A DNA stretch of 18,272 nt from NCBI GenBank assembly GCA_025964935.1, contig JAOPXW010000120.1:1-18272 (forward strand), read 5' to 3'. Below are positions 9,069-15,806 of the stretch, in pieces. This stretch comes from Friedmanniella sp. GTDB taxonomy: Bacteria > Actinomycetota > Actinomycetes > Propionibacteriales > Propionibacteriaceae. The translations under genes were made by a program, and so were the position numbers. The stretch's first letter is position 1. The number at the start of each line of letters is the position of its first letter. Below the pieces are notes generated by a model. It made no database searches and was not told where the DNA came from. It saw nothing but the letters and a program-made list of their open reading frames with translations.

Positions 9069-10022
9069 ATGACCGTCCTTCGCCTCCGCCGCCTCACCGC
9101 GGTCGTCGCCACCGCCGCCGCCCTGGGCTTCACCGGCAGCGCCAGCCTGGTGCACCCCGCCCAGAGCAGCACCGCCTCGGCGGGCAGTGCCGCCTGCGCC
9201 GCGAGCGGCTCCGCCGCCCGCGTCCGGGGGGACGTGACGGGCGCCCAGGAGCCCAAGCTGTACCCCGACAACGAGGCCAACGCGTACGGCGTGATCAAGG
9301 ACGCGCCCCGGCTGCCCAACGGCAGTGTCAACATCCGGACGATCTTCCACGTGGTCTCCGACCACACCTTGTCGGGCGCGGAGACGGCGCGCTACCAGAC
9401 CCTGATCGCCAACCAGATGACGGTGCTGAACGACTCCTACTCGGGTCGCACCGCCGCCGCCGCGGCGGACACCCCGTTCCGCTTCTCGCTGGCCAAGACC
9501 ACCTACACGGTGAACAAGGCCTGGTCGACGGTCGCGCCGGGCAAGGTCGAACGGGATATGAAGTCGGCGCTGTACGAGGGCGACTCGACCACCCTGAACG
9601 TCTACGCGGCCAACATCGGCGGCGGTCTGCTCGGCTGGGCCTACTTCCCCAAGGGCTACAACAACGGCCGCGACTTCATCGACGGCGTGGTCATCCTGGA
9701 CGAGTCGATGCCCGGCGGCACGGCCGGCAAGTACGCCGAGGGTGACACCCTGACCCACGAGGTCGGCCACTGGCTGATGCTGGAGCACACCTTCAAGGGC
9801 GGCTGCTCCGCCTCGGGCGACTTCGTGGCGGACACCCCCCGCGAGGCGTACGCCCAGTTCAACTGCCCGGTCGGCGCCGACACCTGCGCCGCCCCGGGGC
9901 TGGACCCGATCCACAACTTCATGGACTACACCCAGGACTCCTGCATGGACATGTTCACCGCCGGCCAGGCCGACCGGATGAGCGACGCCTGGGTGGCCTT
10001 CCGCGCGGGCGGCCAGGGCTGA
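9069..10022 (+). CDS. Secreted zinc metalloprotease, M43 (pappalysin/cytophagalysin) type
   Basis: Extracellular metalloendopeptidase of 317 residues. A Sec-type signal peptide is evident: basic MTVLRLRRL, then a hydrophobic stretch to about residue 27, with Ala/Ser-rich processing region; there is no lipobox. The zinc-binding motif HEVGHWLMLEH gives His230, Glu231, His234 and His240 (HExxHxxxxxH, the M43 variant of the metzincin spacing). A Met-turn candidate, NFMDYTQDSCMDMF, follows. Paired cysteines in GGCSASGD, FNCPVGADTC and DSCMDMF suggest disulphides, as in M43B enzymes. The ATG follows GGAAGA by 8 nt; the frame is open much further upstream but that part overlaps the GH13 gene and has no signal peptide. 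Substrate is unknown; secretion suggests protein scavenging. Confidence 0.9.
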   Translation: MTVLRLRRLTAVVATAAALGFTGSASLVHPAQSSTASAGSAACAASGSAARVRGDVTGAQEPKLYPDNEANAYGVIKDAPRLPNGSVNIRTIFHVVSDHTLSGAETARYQTLIANQMTVLNDSYSGRTAAAAADTPFRFSLAKTTYTVNKAWSTVAPGKVERDMKSALYEGDSTTLNVYAANIGGGLLGWAYFPKGYNNGRDFIDGVVILDESMPGGTAGKYAEGDTLTHEVGHWLMLEHTFKGGCSASGDFVADTPREAYAQFNCPVGADTCAAPGLDPIHNFMDYTQDSCMDMFTAGQADRMSDAWVAFRAGGQG

Positions 10023-10029
10023 GCCCGAT

Positions 10030-10056
10030 GCGGCCCCGCTGAGTCGGCGGGGCCGC
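10030..10056. terminator. Bidirectional terminator between protease and corA-like gene
   Basis: GCGGCCCCGC (10030-10039) and GCGGGGCCGC (10047-10056) form a perfect 10-bp stem with a 7-nt loop. It sits in the 52-nt gap between convergent genes, so one hairpin can serve both strands. Confidence 0.75.
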
Positions 10057-10074
10057 GGGATCACCCGTCGTTGC

Positions 10075-11058
10075 TCACCACCAGCCCTGCCGCTTGGCCC
10101 AGCGCAGGACCAGGAACGACATCACGCTCATCACCGAGACCAGGATCCCGAGCGCCACCCAGTGGGTCGTGTCGTTGACGATCACGTTCATCCCCATCAC
10201 CGACGAGATGGCGGTGACCGGCAGCGTCACGGCCGCAATGACGGCGAGCCGCTCGGCGGCGATGGTCATCTTGGTGTCGGTGCGGGCCCGGTAGAACTCC
10301 GTCACGCCCATCAGGAAGTCCAGCTGGGCCTGGCTGATCGAGGCGACCCGCTGGTACTGGTCGAGCAGGTCCCGCATCAGGTCGAGGTCCTCGCGCGGCG
10401 CGAACGTGGTCAGCCTGATGGCGCGGCCGTAGATCTCCCCGCCCTGGGCGGCCATGGTCTTGATCGTGAGGAGCTCGTGCCGGGCGGTGAAGAGCTCGGC
10501 GAGGAAGTCGTGCGGGTCCTCCTCCGCCGCGGCCATCACACGCTGCTCCAGCAGGCCGACCTGGCGCGCCAGGTCCGCGGTCAGCGCCGCCTCGCGCCGG
10601 GCCACGGCGGAGACGATGGCGTACGTCAGCGCGTACGGCGACCGCGGGTGCAGCCGGCCGGCCTCCAGCCGTTCCGCGATCTGCCGGGTCTCGCGCAGGG
10701 CGACCTCGATCGGCACCACCGGGTTCAGCGGGCCGTGCACGGTGACCAGGAAGCGCTCGCTGATGAACTGGTCCAGCTCGAGGTAGTGGACGTGCCCGCC
10801 GGTGGCGATCTCGGGGGCGTGGATCGCGATGAAGAGTGCGCTGGGATAGACGTGCACCAGCGGGATGTGGTTGCGGTCCCGGCAGTTGGTCAGGGCCATC
10901 GGATGGAAGCAGAACACCTCCGCCAGCAGCCGTTCGGCCTCCTCGCTCCACGTCGGCACGTCGAGCCAGACGAACCCGTCGGTGCGCACCAGCAGCCCGG
11001 CCAGCTCGCTCAGGTCGGCGTGCCGCACCCCGCCGGTCGTGATCCAGCGCAGCTCCAT
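10075..11058 (-). CDS. CorA-family magnesium/divalent cation transporter
   Basis: Inner-membrane CorA/Alr1-type cation channel protein, 327 residues. The N-terminal cytoplasmic domain (about 1-255) carries FVWLDV and the long, charged helices of the CorA funnel (from about 150). Two C-terminal membrane helices follow: the first (about 267-290) ends with the GMN signature (289-291), the selectivity-filter motif of the family, and the second (about 298-318) leads into the basic tail RWAKRQGWW. The short loop after GMN reads VIVNDTTHW and lacks the MPEL sequence of classical CorA, as in many actinobacterial homologues, so Mg2+ versus another divalent ion is undecided. The ATG is preceded by GGAGGT at good spacing. 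It is a single-gene unit converging on the metalloprotease. Confidence 0.9.
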   Translation of the reverse strand: MELRWITTGGVRHADLSELAGLLVRTDGFVWLDVPTWSEEAERLLAEVFCFHPMALTNCRDRNHIPLVHVYPSALFIAIHAPEIATGGHVHYLELDQFISERFLVTVHGPLNPVVPIEVALRETRQIAERLEAGRLHPRSPYALTYAIVSAVARREAALTADLARQVGLLEQRVMAAAEEDPHDFLAELFTARHELLTIKTMAAQGGEIYGRAIRLTTFAPREDLDLMRDLLDQYQRVASISQAQLDFLMGVTEFYRARTDTKMTIAAERLAVIAAVTLPVTAISSVMGMNVIVNDTTHWVALGILVSVMSVMSFLVLRWAKRQGWW

Positions 11059-11289
11059 CGACTACCTCCAGTTCGTGGCTGCTCCTATCGTGCTCCGCCG
11101 CGTCGACGGAGCCCGCGCTGGGCGTCGTCGGCACGCGGACCGAAGGAGCCGATCATCTTGTCATCGACGATCTCCCTCGCACCAGGGCGATGACCGGATC
11201 GCTGCCGGACGGCTCAGCCTTGTTTTGGCCAACATTGACTGGCGTCATCCACCGGAGTCGCCCGCTGGTTCAGTCAGCGTGTCAGGCCG
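11059..11289. other. Non-coding or decayed stretch between corA-like gene and norZ remnant
   Basis: I see no convincing gene on either strand. The sequence holds the 5' leader of the corA-like gene at its left end and then mixed sequence with lower GC than the core genes. The N-terminal membrane helix expected before the nitric oxide reductase remnant is not recognisable in any frame, so part of that gene may have been lost or rewritten here. Confidence 0.5.
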
Positions 11290-11809
11290 GTGAGACCTCG
11301 AGTGGTCAGCACGTCAGGCGCCGTCGTCTTCACTGGCGCTGACATCACGGCTGGACAGCAGCTGTTCTTGGCGCGCGGTCTGATGGAGTACGGCTCGATG
11401 GTCGGGCACGGCGGCTATCTGGGACCCGATTTCACCGCGGACCATCTCCGTCGCTCGGCGGTCTTCGTCGACCAGCCGGCTGAGCCGCGGGTCGACAACG
11501 GACCCACCGCCGACCTGGTGGTGTGGAGTGTTGTCGCTGATCGTCCTGCTGGTCGGGGCCGGTGCGTTGGTCGGCGTCTATGGCCGCTGGAGCGCGAGCA
11601 TCGGCTGGCACAGCGCCGAAGCCCCGGCGATCTCGTTCAAGCAACCCGGCGAGGTGGCATCGACGCCGGGGCAGCGGGCGACGACCTGGGTCTTCTTCAC
11701 CATCGCGGGCCTCTTCCTGGTACAGGCGCTCCTGGGTGCGGCGGCTGAGCACTATCGGGCTGATACGGCGAGCTTCTTCGGGTTCGATACTCCTCCTCAC
11801 TCATACTGA
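11290..11809 (+). pseudogene. Broken quinol-dependent nitric oxide reductase (NorZ/qNOR) remnant
   Basis: Intact qNOR reduces NO to N2O in the membrane. Here the frame from about 11290 to 11526 reads PRVVSTSGAVVFTGADITA, LMEYGSMVGHGGYLGPDFTAD, then jumps to EPRVDNGPTADLVVWS. That skips roughly a hundred residues normally between these blocks. At about 11527-11531 the homology moves to another frame, continuing VLSLIVLLVGAG, then GRWSASIGWHSAEAP, FKQPGEVASTPGQRATTW and HYRADTASFFGFD, before an unrelated tail TPPHSY and stop. The frame change fits loss of two bases in a GT repeat (AGTG where AGTGTG is expected). The remaining NorB core with all haem and Fe ligands is absent, so no activity is possible. 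Family assignment is from memory of qNOR sequences. Confidence 0.8.
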
Positions 11810-11916
11810 GAGAGGGCCGGGGAAGCCTCAGCGAAGATTCGGGGTCCTTCCCTTCGTGGGCGTTCGTCGTTCGCGTTCATCGCCGGGAGGGTCGGGCTGT
11901 CATCACGAAACGCGAG

Positions 11917-12261
11917 GTGGGGGTACGCCGGGTGTACGACGAGCCCGAAGACGACGATGATGTCCGTGTTCTGGTTGACCGCCTCTGGCCTCGCGGAATG
12001 ACCAAGGCGAAGGCGGCACTCGATGAGTGGGTCAAGGAGGTCGCGCCGTCCACGCAGTTGCGTCGGTGGTATGACCACGACCCGGCCAAGTTCGAGGAGT
12101 TCGCTCGCCGCTACCGTGCCGAACTCGGACAAGCGGAGCGGAGTGAGGCCCTGCAACACTTGCGAGACCTGGCCACTGACCGCCGTCTGACCTTGTTGAC
12201 CGGCACCAAGAATCCCCACATCAGCGAAGCCGCCGTGCTCGCCGCCATCTTGAACCCATGA
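11917..12261 (+). CDS. DUF488 family protein
   Basis: Small cytosolic protein of 114 residues of the DUF488 family; its biochemical function is not known. The recognisable signature is VRVLVDRLWPRGMTKAKA (16-33), followed by EVAPSTQLRRWYDHDPAKFEEFARRYRAEL and the C-terminal LTLLTGTKNPHISEAAVLA, which spans the family nearly end to end. The start is uncertain: GTG 11917 gives the usual short lead-in VRRVYD, but no good Shine-Dalgarno precedes it; GGGAGGG at 11885-11891 is too far, and GTG 11932 is an alternative behind GAGGTGGGGG. Codon use (GTT, CCT, GGA, GAT) is looser than in the flanking core genes, consistent with acquisition together with the neighbouring remnant. Confidence 0.85.
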   Translation: MGVRRVYDEPEDDDDVRVLVDRLWPRGMTKAKAALDEWVKEVAPSTQLRRWYDHDPAKFEEFARRYRAELGQAERSEALQHLRDLATDRRLTLLTGTKNPHISEAAVLAAILNP

Positions 12262-12289
12262 GATCGATGGGCGACGCCTGGGAGACCGG

Positions 12290-12302
12290 GGACGGAGCGT
12301 CC
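12290..12302. terminator. Weak hairpin between convergent DUF488 and PNPOx-like genes
   Basis: GGACG (12290-12294) pairs with CGTCC (12298-12302) over GAG in the 71-nt gap between convergent genes. Position fits a shared terminator, but the stem is short. Confidence 0.3.
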
Positions 12303-12332
12303 GACCTCCGGATGGGGTTCGGCCGGTCGCGG

Positions 12333-12761
12333 TCAGTCCCGTGACAACAGCCGACCGGTCACACTGTCCATGGTGATGGCGAGGCGGAGTCGGCGATCCG
12401 CTGACACCCACGGGACCGGGTCCGGCTTCAGCTCGGGGCCGCCGGACGCGGGAGCCGCCCGCTGGGACCGTCCCACCACGCTCACGCTCCAGGCGTCTCG
12501 CCGGGAGGGGTCGAAGGCGTCGATCTCGAATGCTACCGGCTGTGGTCGCACGAGCTCGGCCATGGGTCCCGTTTCGCCGGTACGGAAAACGATGACGTTG
12601 CCCTGAAGCACGTAGGCCACCGGCAAGATCAGTGGACCATGCTCGCCGCACCATCCCACCCGACCCACGCGGGTGGCCTGGAGATACTGGCGGCACTCTG
12701 CGATCGACAGCTGCTCGAACCGCCGCTCGGGGTCCTGCTCGTCCTGCCGACTGCGGTCCAT
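12333..12761 (-). CDS. PNPOx-fold flavin-binding protein (pyridoxamine 5'-phosphate oxidase-like)
   Basis: Small split-barrel protein of 142 residues related to pyridoxamine-phosphate-oxidase-like proteins that bind FMN, F420 or haem; the specific substrate cannot be read from sequence. Supporting pattern: LSIAECRQYLQATRVGRVGW (18-37), GPLILPVAYVLQGNVIVFRTGETG (45-68), VAFEIDAFDPSRRDAWSVSVVGRSQ (76-100) and a closing VTGRLL. This is the order usual in the actinobacterial PNPOx-like family often seen with stress or hypoxia genes. The ATG is preceded by GAGGAG at proper spacing on the minus strand. It converges on DUF488 and is divergent from the spermidine-synthase-like gene. Its location beside a nitric oxide reductase remnant is suggestive of a former redox-stress cluster, but this is inference. 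Confidence 0.8.
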   Translation of the reverse strand: MDRSRQDEQDPERRFEQLSIAECRQYLQATRVGRVGWCGEHGPLILPVAYVLQGNVIVFRTGETGPMAELVRPQPVAFEIDAFDPSRRDAWSVSVVGRSQRAAPASGGPELKPDPVPWVSADRRLRLAITMDSVTGRLLSRD

Positions 12762-12776
12762 TCAAGCTCCTCACCT

Positions 12777-12795
12777 GATACGCGGAATGTGTATC
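12777..12795. repeat. Small inverted repeat upstream of the PNPOx-like gene
   Basis: GATAC (12777-12781) and GTATC (12791-12795) are separated by 9 nt, 15 bp upstream of the PNPOx-like start. It could be an operator in this 186-bp divergent intergenic region. Short repeats of this size can occur by chance. Confidence 0.3.
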
Positions 12796-12918
12796 GCTAG
12801 TGTCAGTCTCTCCCGGGCGACGACAGGCTGTGAGGGCCCCAAGTTGAACGACGAGAAACCTTTAGGGACCGGGCGGCCCGGGCGGATGCCATCACCAGGC
12901 TGACCGGCACGAGCAGGC

Positions 12919-12924
12919 AGGAGG
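12919..12924 (+). promoter_or_regulatory. Shine-Dalgarno pointing to a possible CTG start
   Basis: AGGAGG is the strongest ribosome binding site before the spermidine-synthase-like gene. It ends 5 nt before an in-frame CTG at 12930, but 23 nt before the first conventional start, GTG 12948. This favours a CTG start that adds six residues. Confidence 0.45.
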
Positions 12925-12947
12925 ACAGGCTGAGGTCAGACCACATC

Positions 12948-13772
12948 GTGCTGCGCGCCGGGGACGACGGCGCGGTGCTCATCCCCGACCGGGCGTACCC
13001 GAACGCCTTCACCCTGCGCGTCGGCCGCACGGACCAGTCCTACGTCGACCTCGACGACCCGCGGCGGCTCGAGTTCGACTACGTGCAGCGCATCGCCGAC
13101 GTCCTCGACAGCCTGGCACCGGAGGGGCAGCGGCTCCGGCTGGTCCACATCGGCGGGGCCGCCATGACGGTGCCGCGCTACGTCGCGACCACCCGGCCGC
13201 AGTCCGCCCAGGTCGTCTTCGAGCCGGACGCCGAGCTGACGGCGTTCGTTCGCACCCACCTGCCGCTGCCGCGGCACAGCGGGATCAAGGTGCGCGAGGC
13301 CGACGGGCGGTCCGGGGTGGGCGAGCTGCGGGACGGGTTCGCCGACGTGATCGTGCTCGACGCCTTCGTCGGGGCCCGGGTGCCGGCGGAGCTGACCAGC
13401 CTGGAGTTCTGGGCCGAGGCCCGGCGCACCCTGGCCCCGGGCGGCGTCTTGGTGGTCAACGTGACCGACCGCGGACCTTTCGGCTACGCCCGCCGGGTGC
13501 TGGCGGGCCTCGCGGCGACCTTCACCGACGTCGCCTTCTGCGCCGAGCCGGCCACGATCAAGGGGCGCCGGTTCGGCAACATCATCCTGGTCGCCGCGAA
13601 CGCCCCGCTGCCGCTGGAGGAGCTGGCGCAGCGCGCCGGGAGCTCGCCCTACCCGTACCGGGTCCTGCACGGCGGGCGGGTGGCCCAGCTGCTGGCTCAC
13701 GCCAGCCCGTTCACCGACGAGGACGGCGAGCTCTCCCCACCACCGCCCGGCGGCCTCGCCTTCTTCGGCTAG
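12948..13772 (+). CDS. Spermidine synthase-like protein (class I methyltransferase fold)
   Basis: Cytosolic protein of 274 residues (280 if CTG 12930 is the start) with the spermidine-synthase/SAM-methyltransferase Rossmann fold. Marks: an N-terminal beta region with GRTDQSYVDLDDPRRLEFDYVQR (26-48), the nucleotide loop VHIGGAAMTVPRYVA (66-80), an acidic residue after strand 2 (VVFEPD, Glu92), READG (116-120) and DVIVLDAF (133-140), then the LTSLEFWAEARRTLAPGGVLVVNV segment. The canonical GGGDG and the catalytic Asp-containing loop of true aminopropyltransferases are replaced (IGGAAM; LDAFVG), so polyamine synthesis is doubtful; a methyltransferase or other role is as likely. The same kind of stand-alone protein is common in actinobacteria. 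The following membrane-protein gene begins 58 nt later. Confidence 0.8.
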   Translation: MLRAGDDGAVLIPDRAYPNAFTLRVGRTDQSYVDLDDPRRLEFDYVQRIADVLDSLAPEGQRLRLVHIGGAAMTVPRYVATTRPQSAQVVFEPDAELTAFVRTHLPLPRHSGIKVREADGRSGVGELRDGFADVIVLDAFVGARVPAELTSLEFWAEARRTLAPGGVLVVNVTDRGPFGYARRVLAGLAATFTDVAFCAEPATIKGRRFGNIILVAANAPLPLEELAQRAGSSPYPYRVLHGGRVAQLLAHASPFTDEDGELSPPPPGGLAFFG

Positions 13773-13818
13773 GGCGGGCGGAGTCGCCGCGCAGGCGGGA
13801 CGGGTCGGCCCGGGTGGC

Positions 13819-13824
13819 TACCCT
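13819..13824 (+). promoter_or_regulatory. Possible leaderless -10 element
   Basis: TACCCT fits TANNNT and ends exactly 6 nt before the ATG at 13831. With a start point about 7 nt downstream, the mRNA would begin at or next to the ATG. The only Shine-Dalgarno candidate (GGAG) is too close to the start to work well. Confidence 0.35.
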
Positions 13825-13830
13825 GGAGCC

Positions 13831-14535
13831 ATGTCCGAGGGCCACGCCGCGCCGCCGTTCGGGGCGCCGCAGTTCGAGGCCCCCGAGGGCTATCCCGCGC
13901 CCGGCCCCGCCGGCGGACACCCTGGTCCGACCCCGTACGGCACCTCGCCGTACGCGCCGTCCCCCTACGGCGCCCCCGACCCGACCCCCGGCGGCCCGAC
14001 CACCGCACCCTCCCCGTACGTCGGTCCCCGCGACCTGAGCGAGGCCGATCTCGTCCGACTCCCCCCGCCGCAGGCGGACCGCGCGGTGGCCGAGCCGCAG
14101 CGACCGGGGGTGGTCGCCCTGGCTGCCACGCTCACCGTGACCGCGTCCCTGCAGTGGGTGACAGCCCTGAGCCTGCTCTGGGTCACCGCCGCGTTCGGGG
14201 CCGGCTCCCTGGAGAGCAACGGCACCGAGGGGGTGCTGTTCCACCTGCTCAACCGGTTCTCGGCCCGGATGCTCGACGGCCTGGCCATCCCGCTCTACCT
14301 GTTCCCCGCCCTGGCGGTGGTGGCCGGGCTGCTGCTGCTCCGCCGTCAGGCCTGGACCCGGGTCGCCCACACCGTGCTGGGGCTCGCGAGTGTGGCCTGG
14401 GCCGCCGTGTGGCTGAACGGCTCGTGGCTGTGGTGGGTGATCGTGGCGGGCTACGTCGCGTTCTGCTGCGCCGTGGTCTGGACCCGCGCGGCCACCCGCT
14501 GGTACGCCCAGGGTCTCCCGCCGCGCGCCTGGTGA
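13831..14535 (+). CDS. Proline-rich N-terminus, four-helix membrane protein
   Basis: I do not recognise a named family. The 234-residue protein has a disordered Pro/Gly/Tyr-rich cytoplasmic region (1-90) with repeated SPY units (TSPYAPSPYGAP at 38-49, APSPY at 59-63), then four predicted membrane segments: about 93-123, 150-170, 178-195 and 199-217. The loop between helices 1 and 2 holds SLESNGTEGVLFHLLNRFS. This architecture, a low-complexity Pro/Tyr tail before a small helical bundle, is widespread among actinobacterial hypothetical membrane proteins. It lies 58 nt after the spermidine-synthase-like gene but may have its own leaderless promoter. It converges on the aminotransferase. Confidence 0.85.
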   Translation: MSEGHAAPPFGAPQFEAPEGYPAPGPAGGHPGPTPYGTSPYAPSPYGAPDPTPGGPTTAPSPYVGPRDLSEADLVRLPPPQADRAVAEPQRPGVVALAATLTVTASLQWVTALSLLWVTAAFGAGSLESNGTEGVLFHLLNRFSARMLDGLAIPLYLFPALAVVAGLLLLRRQAWTRVAHTVLGLASVAWAAVWLNGSWLWWVIVAGYVAFCCAVVWTRAATRWYAQGLPPRAW

Positions 14536-14541
14536 GCCCGG

Positions 14542-14555
14542 CCCCCGGCCGGGGG
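14542..14555. terminator. GC palindrome between convergent genes
   Basis: CCCCCGGCCGGGGG is a perfect palindrome in the 33-nt gap between two convergent stops, followed by GTT on the + strand. It can fold into a short, very stable hairpin on either transcript. Confidence 0.5.
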
Positions 14556-14568
14556 GTTCGGTCGGCGT

Positions 14569-15735
14569 TCAGCGACGGCGCAGGGCGCCCAGACGCCGTA
14601 CGGCCTCGTCGAGGACGTCGTCACCCTTGCAGAACGCCCACCGGACGTACGGCGCCCCGGCCTCGGTGCGGTCGTAGAACACCTGGTGGGGGATGGCCAC
14701 GACACCGCAGCGGGTCGGCAGGTCGCGACAGAACGCGACCCCGTCGGGGTAGCCCAGCCCGGTGACGTCGGTGCTCATGAAGTAGGTGCCCTGGGGCACG
14801 ACGGGGTCGAGCCCGACGCCGCGCAGCCCCGCCGCCAGCCGGTCCCGCTTGTCCTGCAGCCCCAGCCGGGCCTTCTCCACCCACGCGTCCCCCTCGTCCA
14901 GGGCCCGGGCGACCGCGGGCTGGAACGGGGCCCCCGACACGAAGGTCAGGAACTGCTTGACCGCCGTGATCTCGGTGACGAGCTCGGGCGTGCTCATCGC
15001 CCAGCCGATCTTCCAACCGGTGGCCGAGTAGGTCTTGCCCGCCGAGGAGATGCGGACGGTGCGCTCCCGCATCCCGGGCAAGGTCGCCAACGGCACGTGC
15101 ACGGCGTCGTCGAAGGTCAGGTGCTCGTAGACCTCGTCGCAGACCACCAGCACGTCGTGCTGCCGGGCCAGCCGGGCGATCTCGGTCAGGTCGCCGGGAC
15201 CCAGGACGACCCCGGTGGGGTTGTGGGGGGAGTTCAGCAGCAGCAGCTTGGTCCGCCCGGTGAAGGCGGCGGCGAGCTCGGCGTGGTCGAGGCGGAAGTC
15301 GGGGCCGAACAGGCTGACCCCCACCCTGACCCCGCCGGCGAGGTCGATGGCGGCGGCGTACGAGTCGTAGAAGGGCTCCAGGGCGATGACCTCGTCGCCC
15401 GGGTCGACGAAGGCCAGGATGGTGGCGGCCAGGGCCTCGGTGGCTCCGGTGGTGACGAGCACCTCGGTGTCGGGGTCGTAGTCGAGGCCGTAGTGCCGCC
15501 GCGCGTGCCGGGCGATGGCCTGCCGGAGCGGCGCGATGCCGCGGCCGGGCGGGTACTGGTTGACCCCCGCGCTGATGGCCGCGCGGGCCTCCTCGAGCAT
15601 GAACGCCGGGCCGTCGCTGTCCGGGAAGCCCTGGCCCAGGTTGACCGACTGCGTGGCCACGGCCAGGGCGGACATCTCGGCGAAGATGGTGGTCGTCGCG
15701 GACCGGACCCGGTCGGCTTTCCACGGTGAGGCCAT
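14569..15735 (-). CDS. PLP-dependent class I aminotransferase, DapC-like
   Basis: Fold-type I aminotransferase of 388 residues. The sequence follows the actinobacterial N-succinyldiaminopimelate aminotransferase (DapC, Mycobacterium Rv0858c type) closely from memory: TTIFAEMSALA, VNLGQGFPDSDGP, GVNQYPPGRGIAPLRQAIA, VTTGATEALAATI, EPFYDSYAAAIDLAGG, LNSPHNPTGVVL, CDEVYEHLTFDDAVHVPLA. The PLP Schiff-base lysine is Lys234 in SSAGKTYSATGWKIGWAMS. Related kynurenine or methionine aminotransferases share most of these motifs, so DapC is likely but not proven. I start at ATG 15735; the frame is open to 15789, but that extension has no family similarity. On the minus strand TAGGGT (15743-15748) lies 7 nt before this ATG, supporting the choice. 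It is divergent from the sortase gene. Confidence 0.9.
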   Translation of the reverse strand: MASPWKADRVRSATTTIFAEMSALAVATQSVNLGQGFPDSDGPAFMLEEARAAISAGVNQYPPGRGIAPLRQAIARHARRHYGLDYDPDTEVLVTTGATEALAATILAFVDPGDEVIALEPFYDSYAAAIDLAGGVRVGVSLFGPDFRLDHAELAAAFTGRTKLLLLNSPHNPTGVVLGPGDLTEIARLARQHDVLVVCDEVYEHLTFDDAVHVPLATLPGMRERTVRISSAGKTYSATGWKIGWAMSTPELVTEITAVKQFLTFVSGAPFQPAVARALDEGDAWVEKARLGLQDKRDRLAAGLRGVGLDPVVPQGTYFMSTDVTGLGYPDGVAFCRDLPTRCGVVAIPHQVFYDRTEAGAPYVRWAFCKGDDVLDEAVRRLGALRRR

Positions 15736-15742
15736 GAGCCTC

Positions 15743-15748
15743 ACCCTA
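15743..15748 (-). promoter_or_regulatory. Possible leaderless -10 of the aminotransferase gene
   Basis: On the minus strand TAGGGT is separated by 7 nt from the ATG at 15735. This matches the TANNNT-N6/7-start pattern of leaderless actinobacterial promoters. GTGAGG overlaps the same place and is too close to the ATG for an ideal Shine-Dalgarno. Confidence 0.35.
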
Positions 15749-15794
15749 ACCGCCGTCCCGAGCGTCGTCGCGGGCCCGCAGCACCCCACCGGGG

Positions 15795-15800
15795 CACAAT
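15795..15800 (+). promoter_or_regulatory. Possible leaderless -10 of the sortase-like gene
   Basis: CACAAT keeps four of six TATAAT bases and ends 6 nt before the GTG start at 15807. No useful Shine-Dalgarno precedes the GTG at normal distance. Confidence 0.3.
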
Positions 15801-15806
15801 GGCGAG

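Noticed and set aside
12863..12883. DosR-like box (TTAGGGACC followed by GGCCC) near the PNPOx-like gene
   Set aside because: Only a half-site resembles the DosR motif and the second half does not match; no DosR-regulated pattern can be argued from this alone.
13935..14025. Repeated CCGTACG/CCCCTAC blocks in the membrane-protein gene
   Set aside because: They simply encode the Ser-Pro-Tyr repeats of the disordered N-terminus; similar CGTACG hexamers occur through the whole window and look like general codon-pair preference.
15736..15789. 18-codon N-terminal extension of the aminotransferase
   Set aside because: It contains no family similarity and would overlap the likely -10 element; the ATG at 15735 gives the normal N-terminus.
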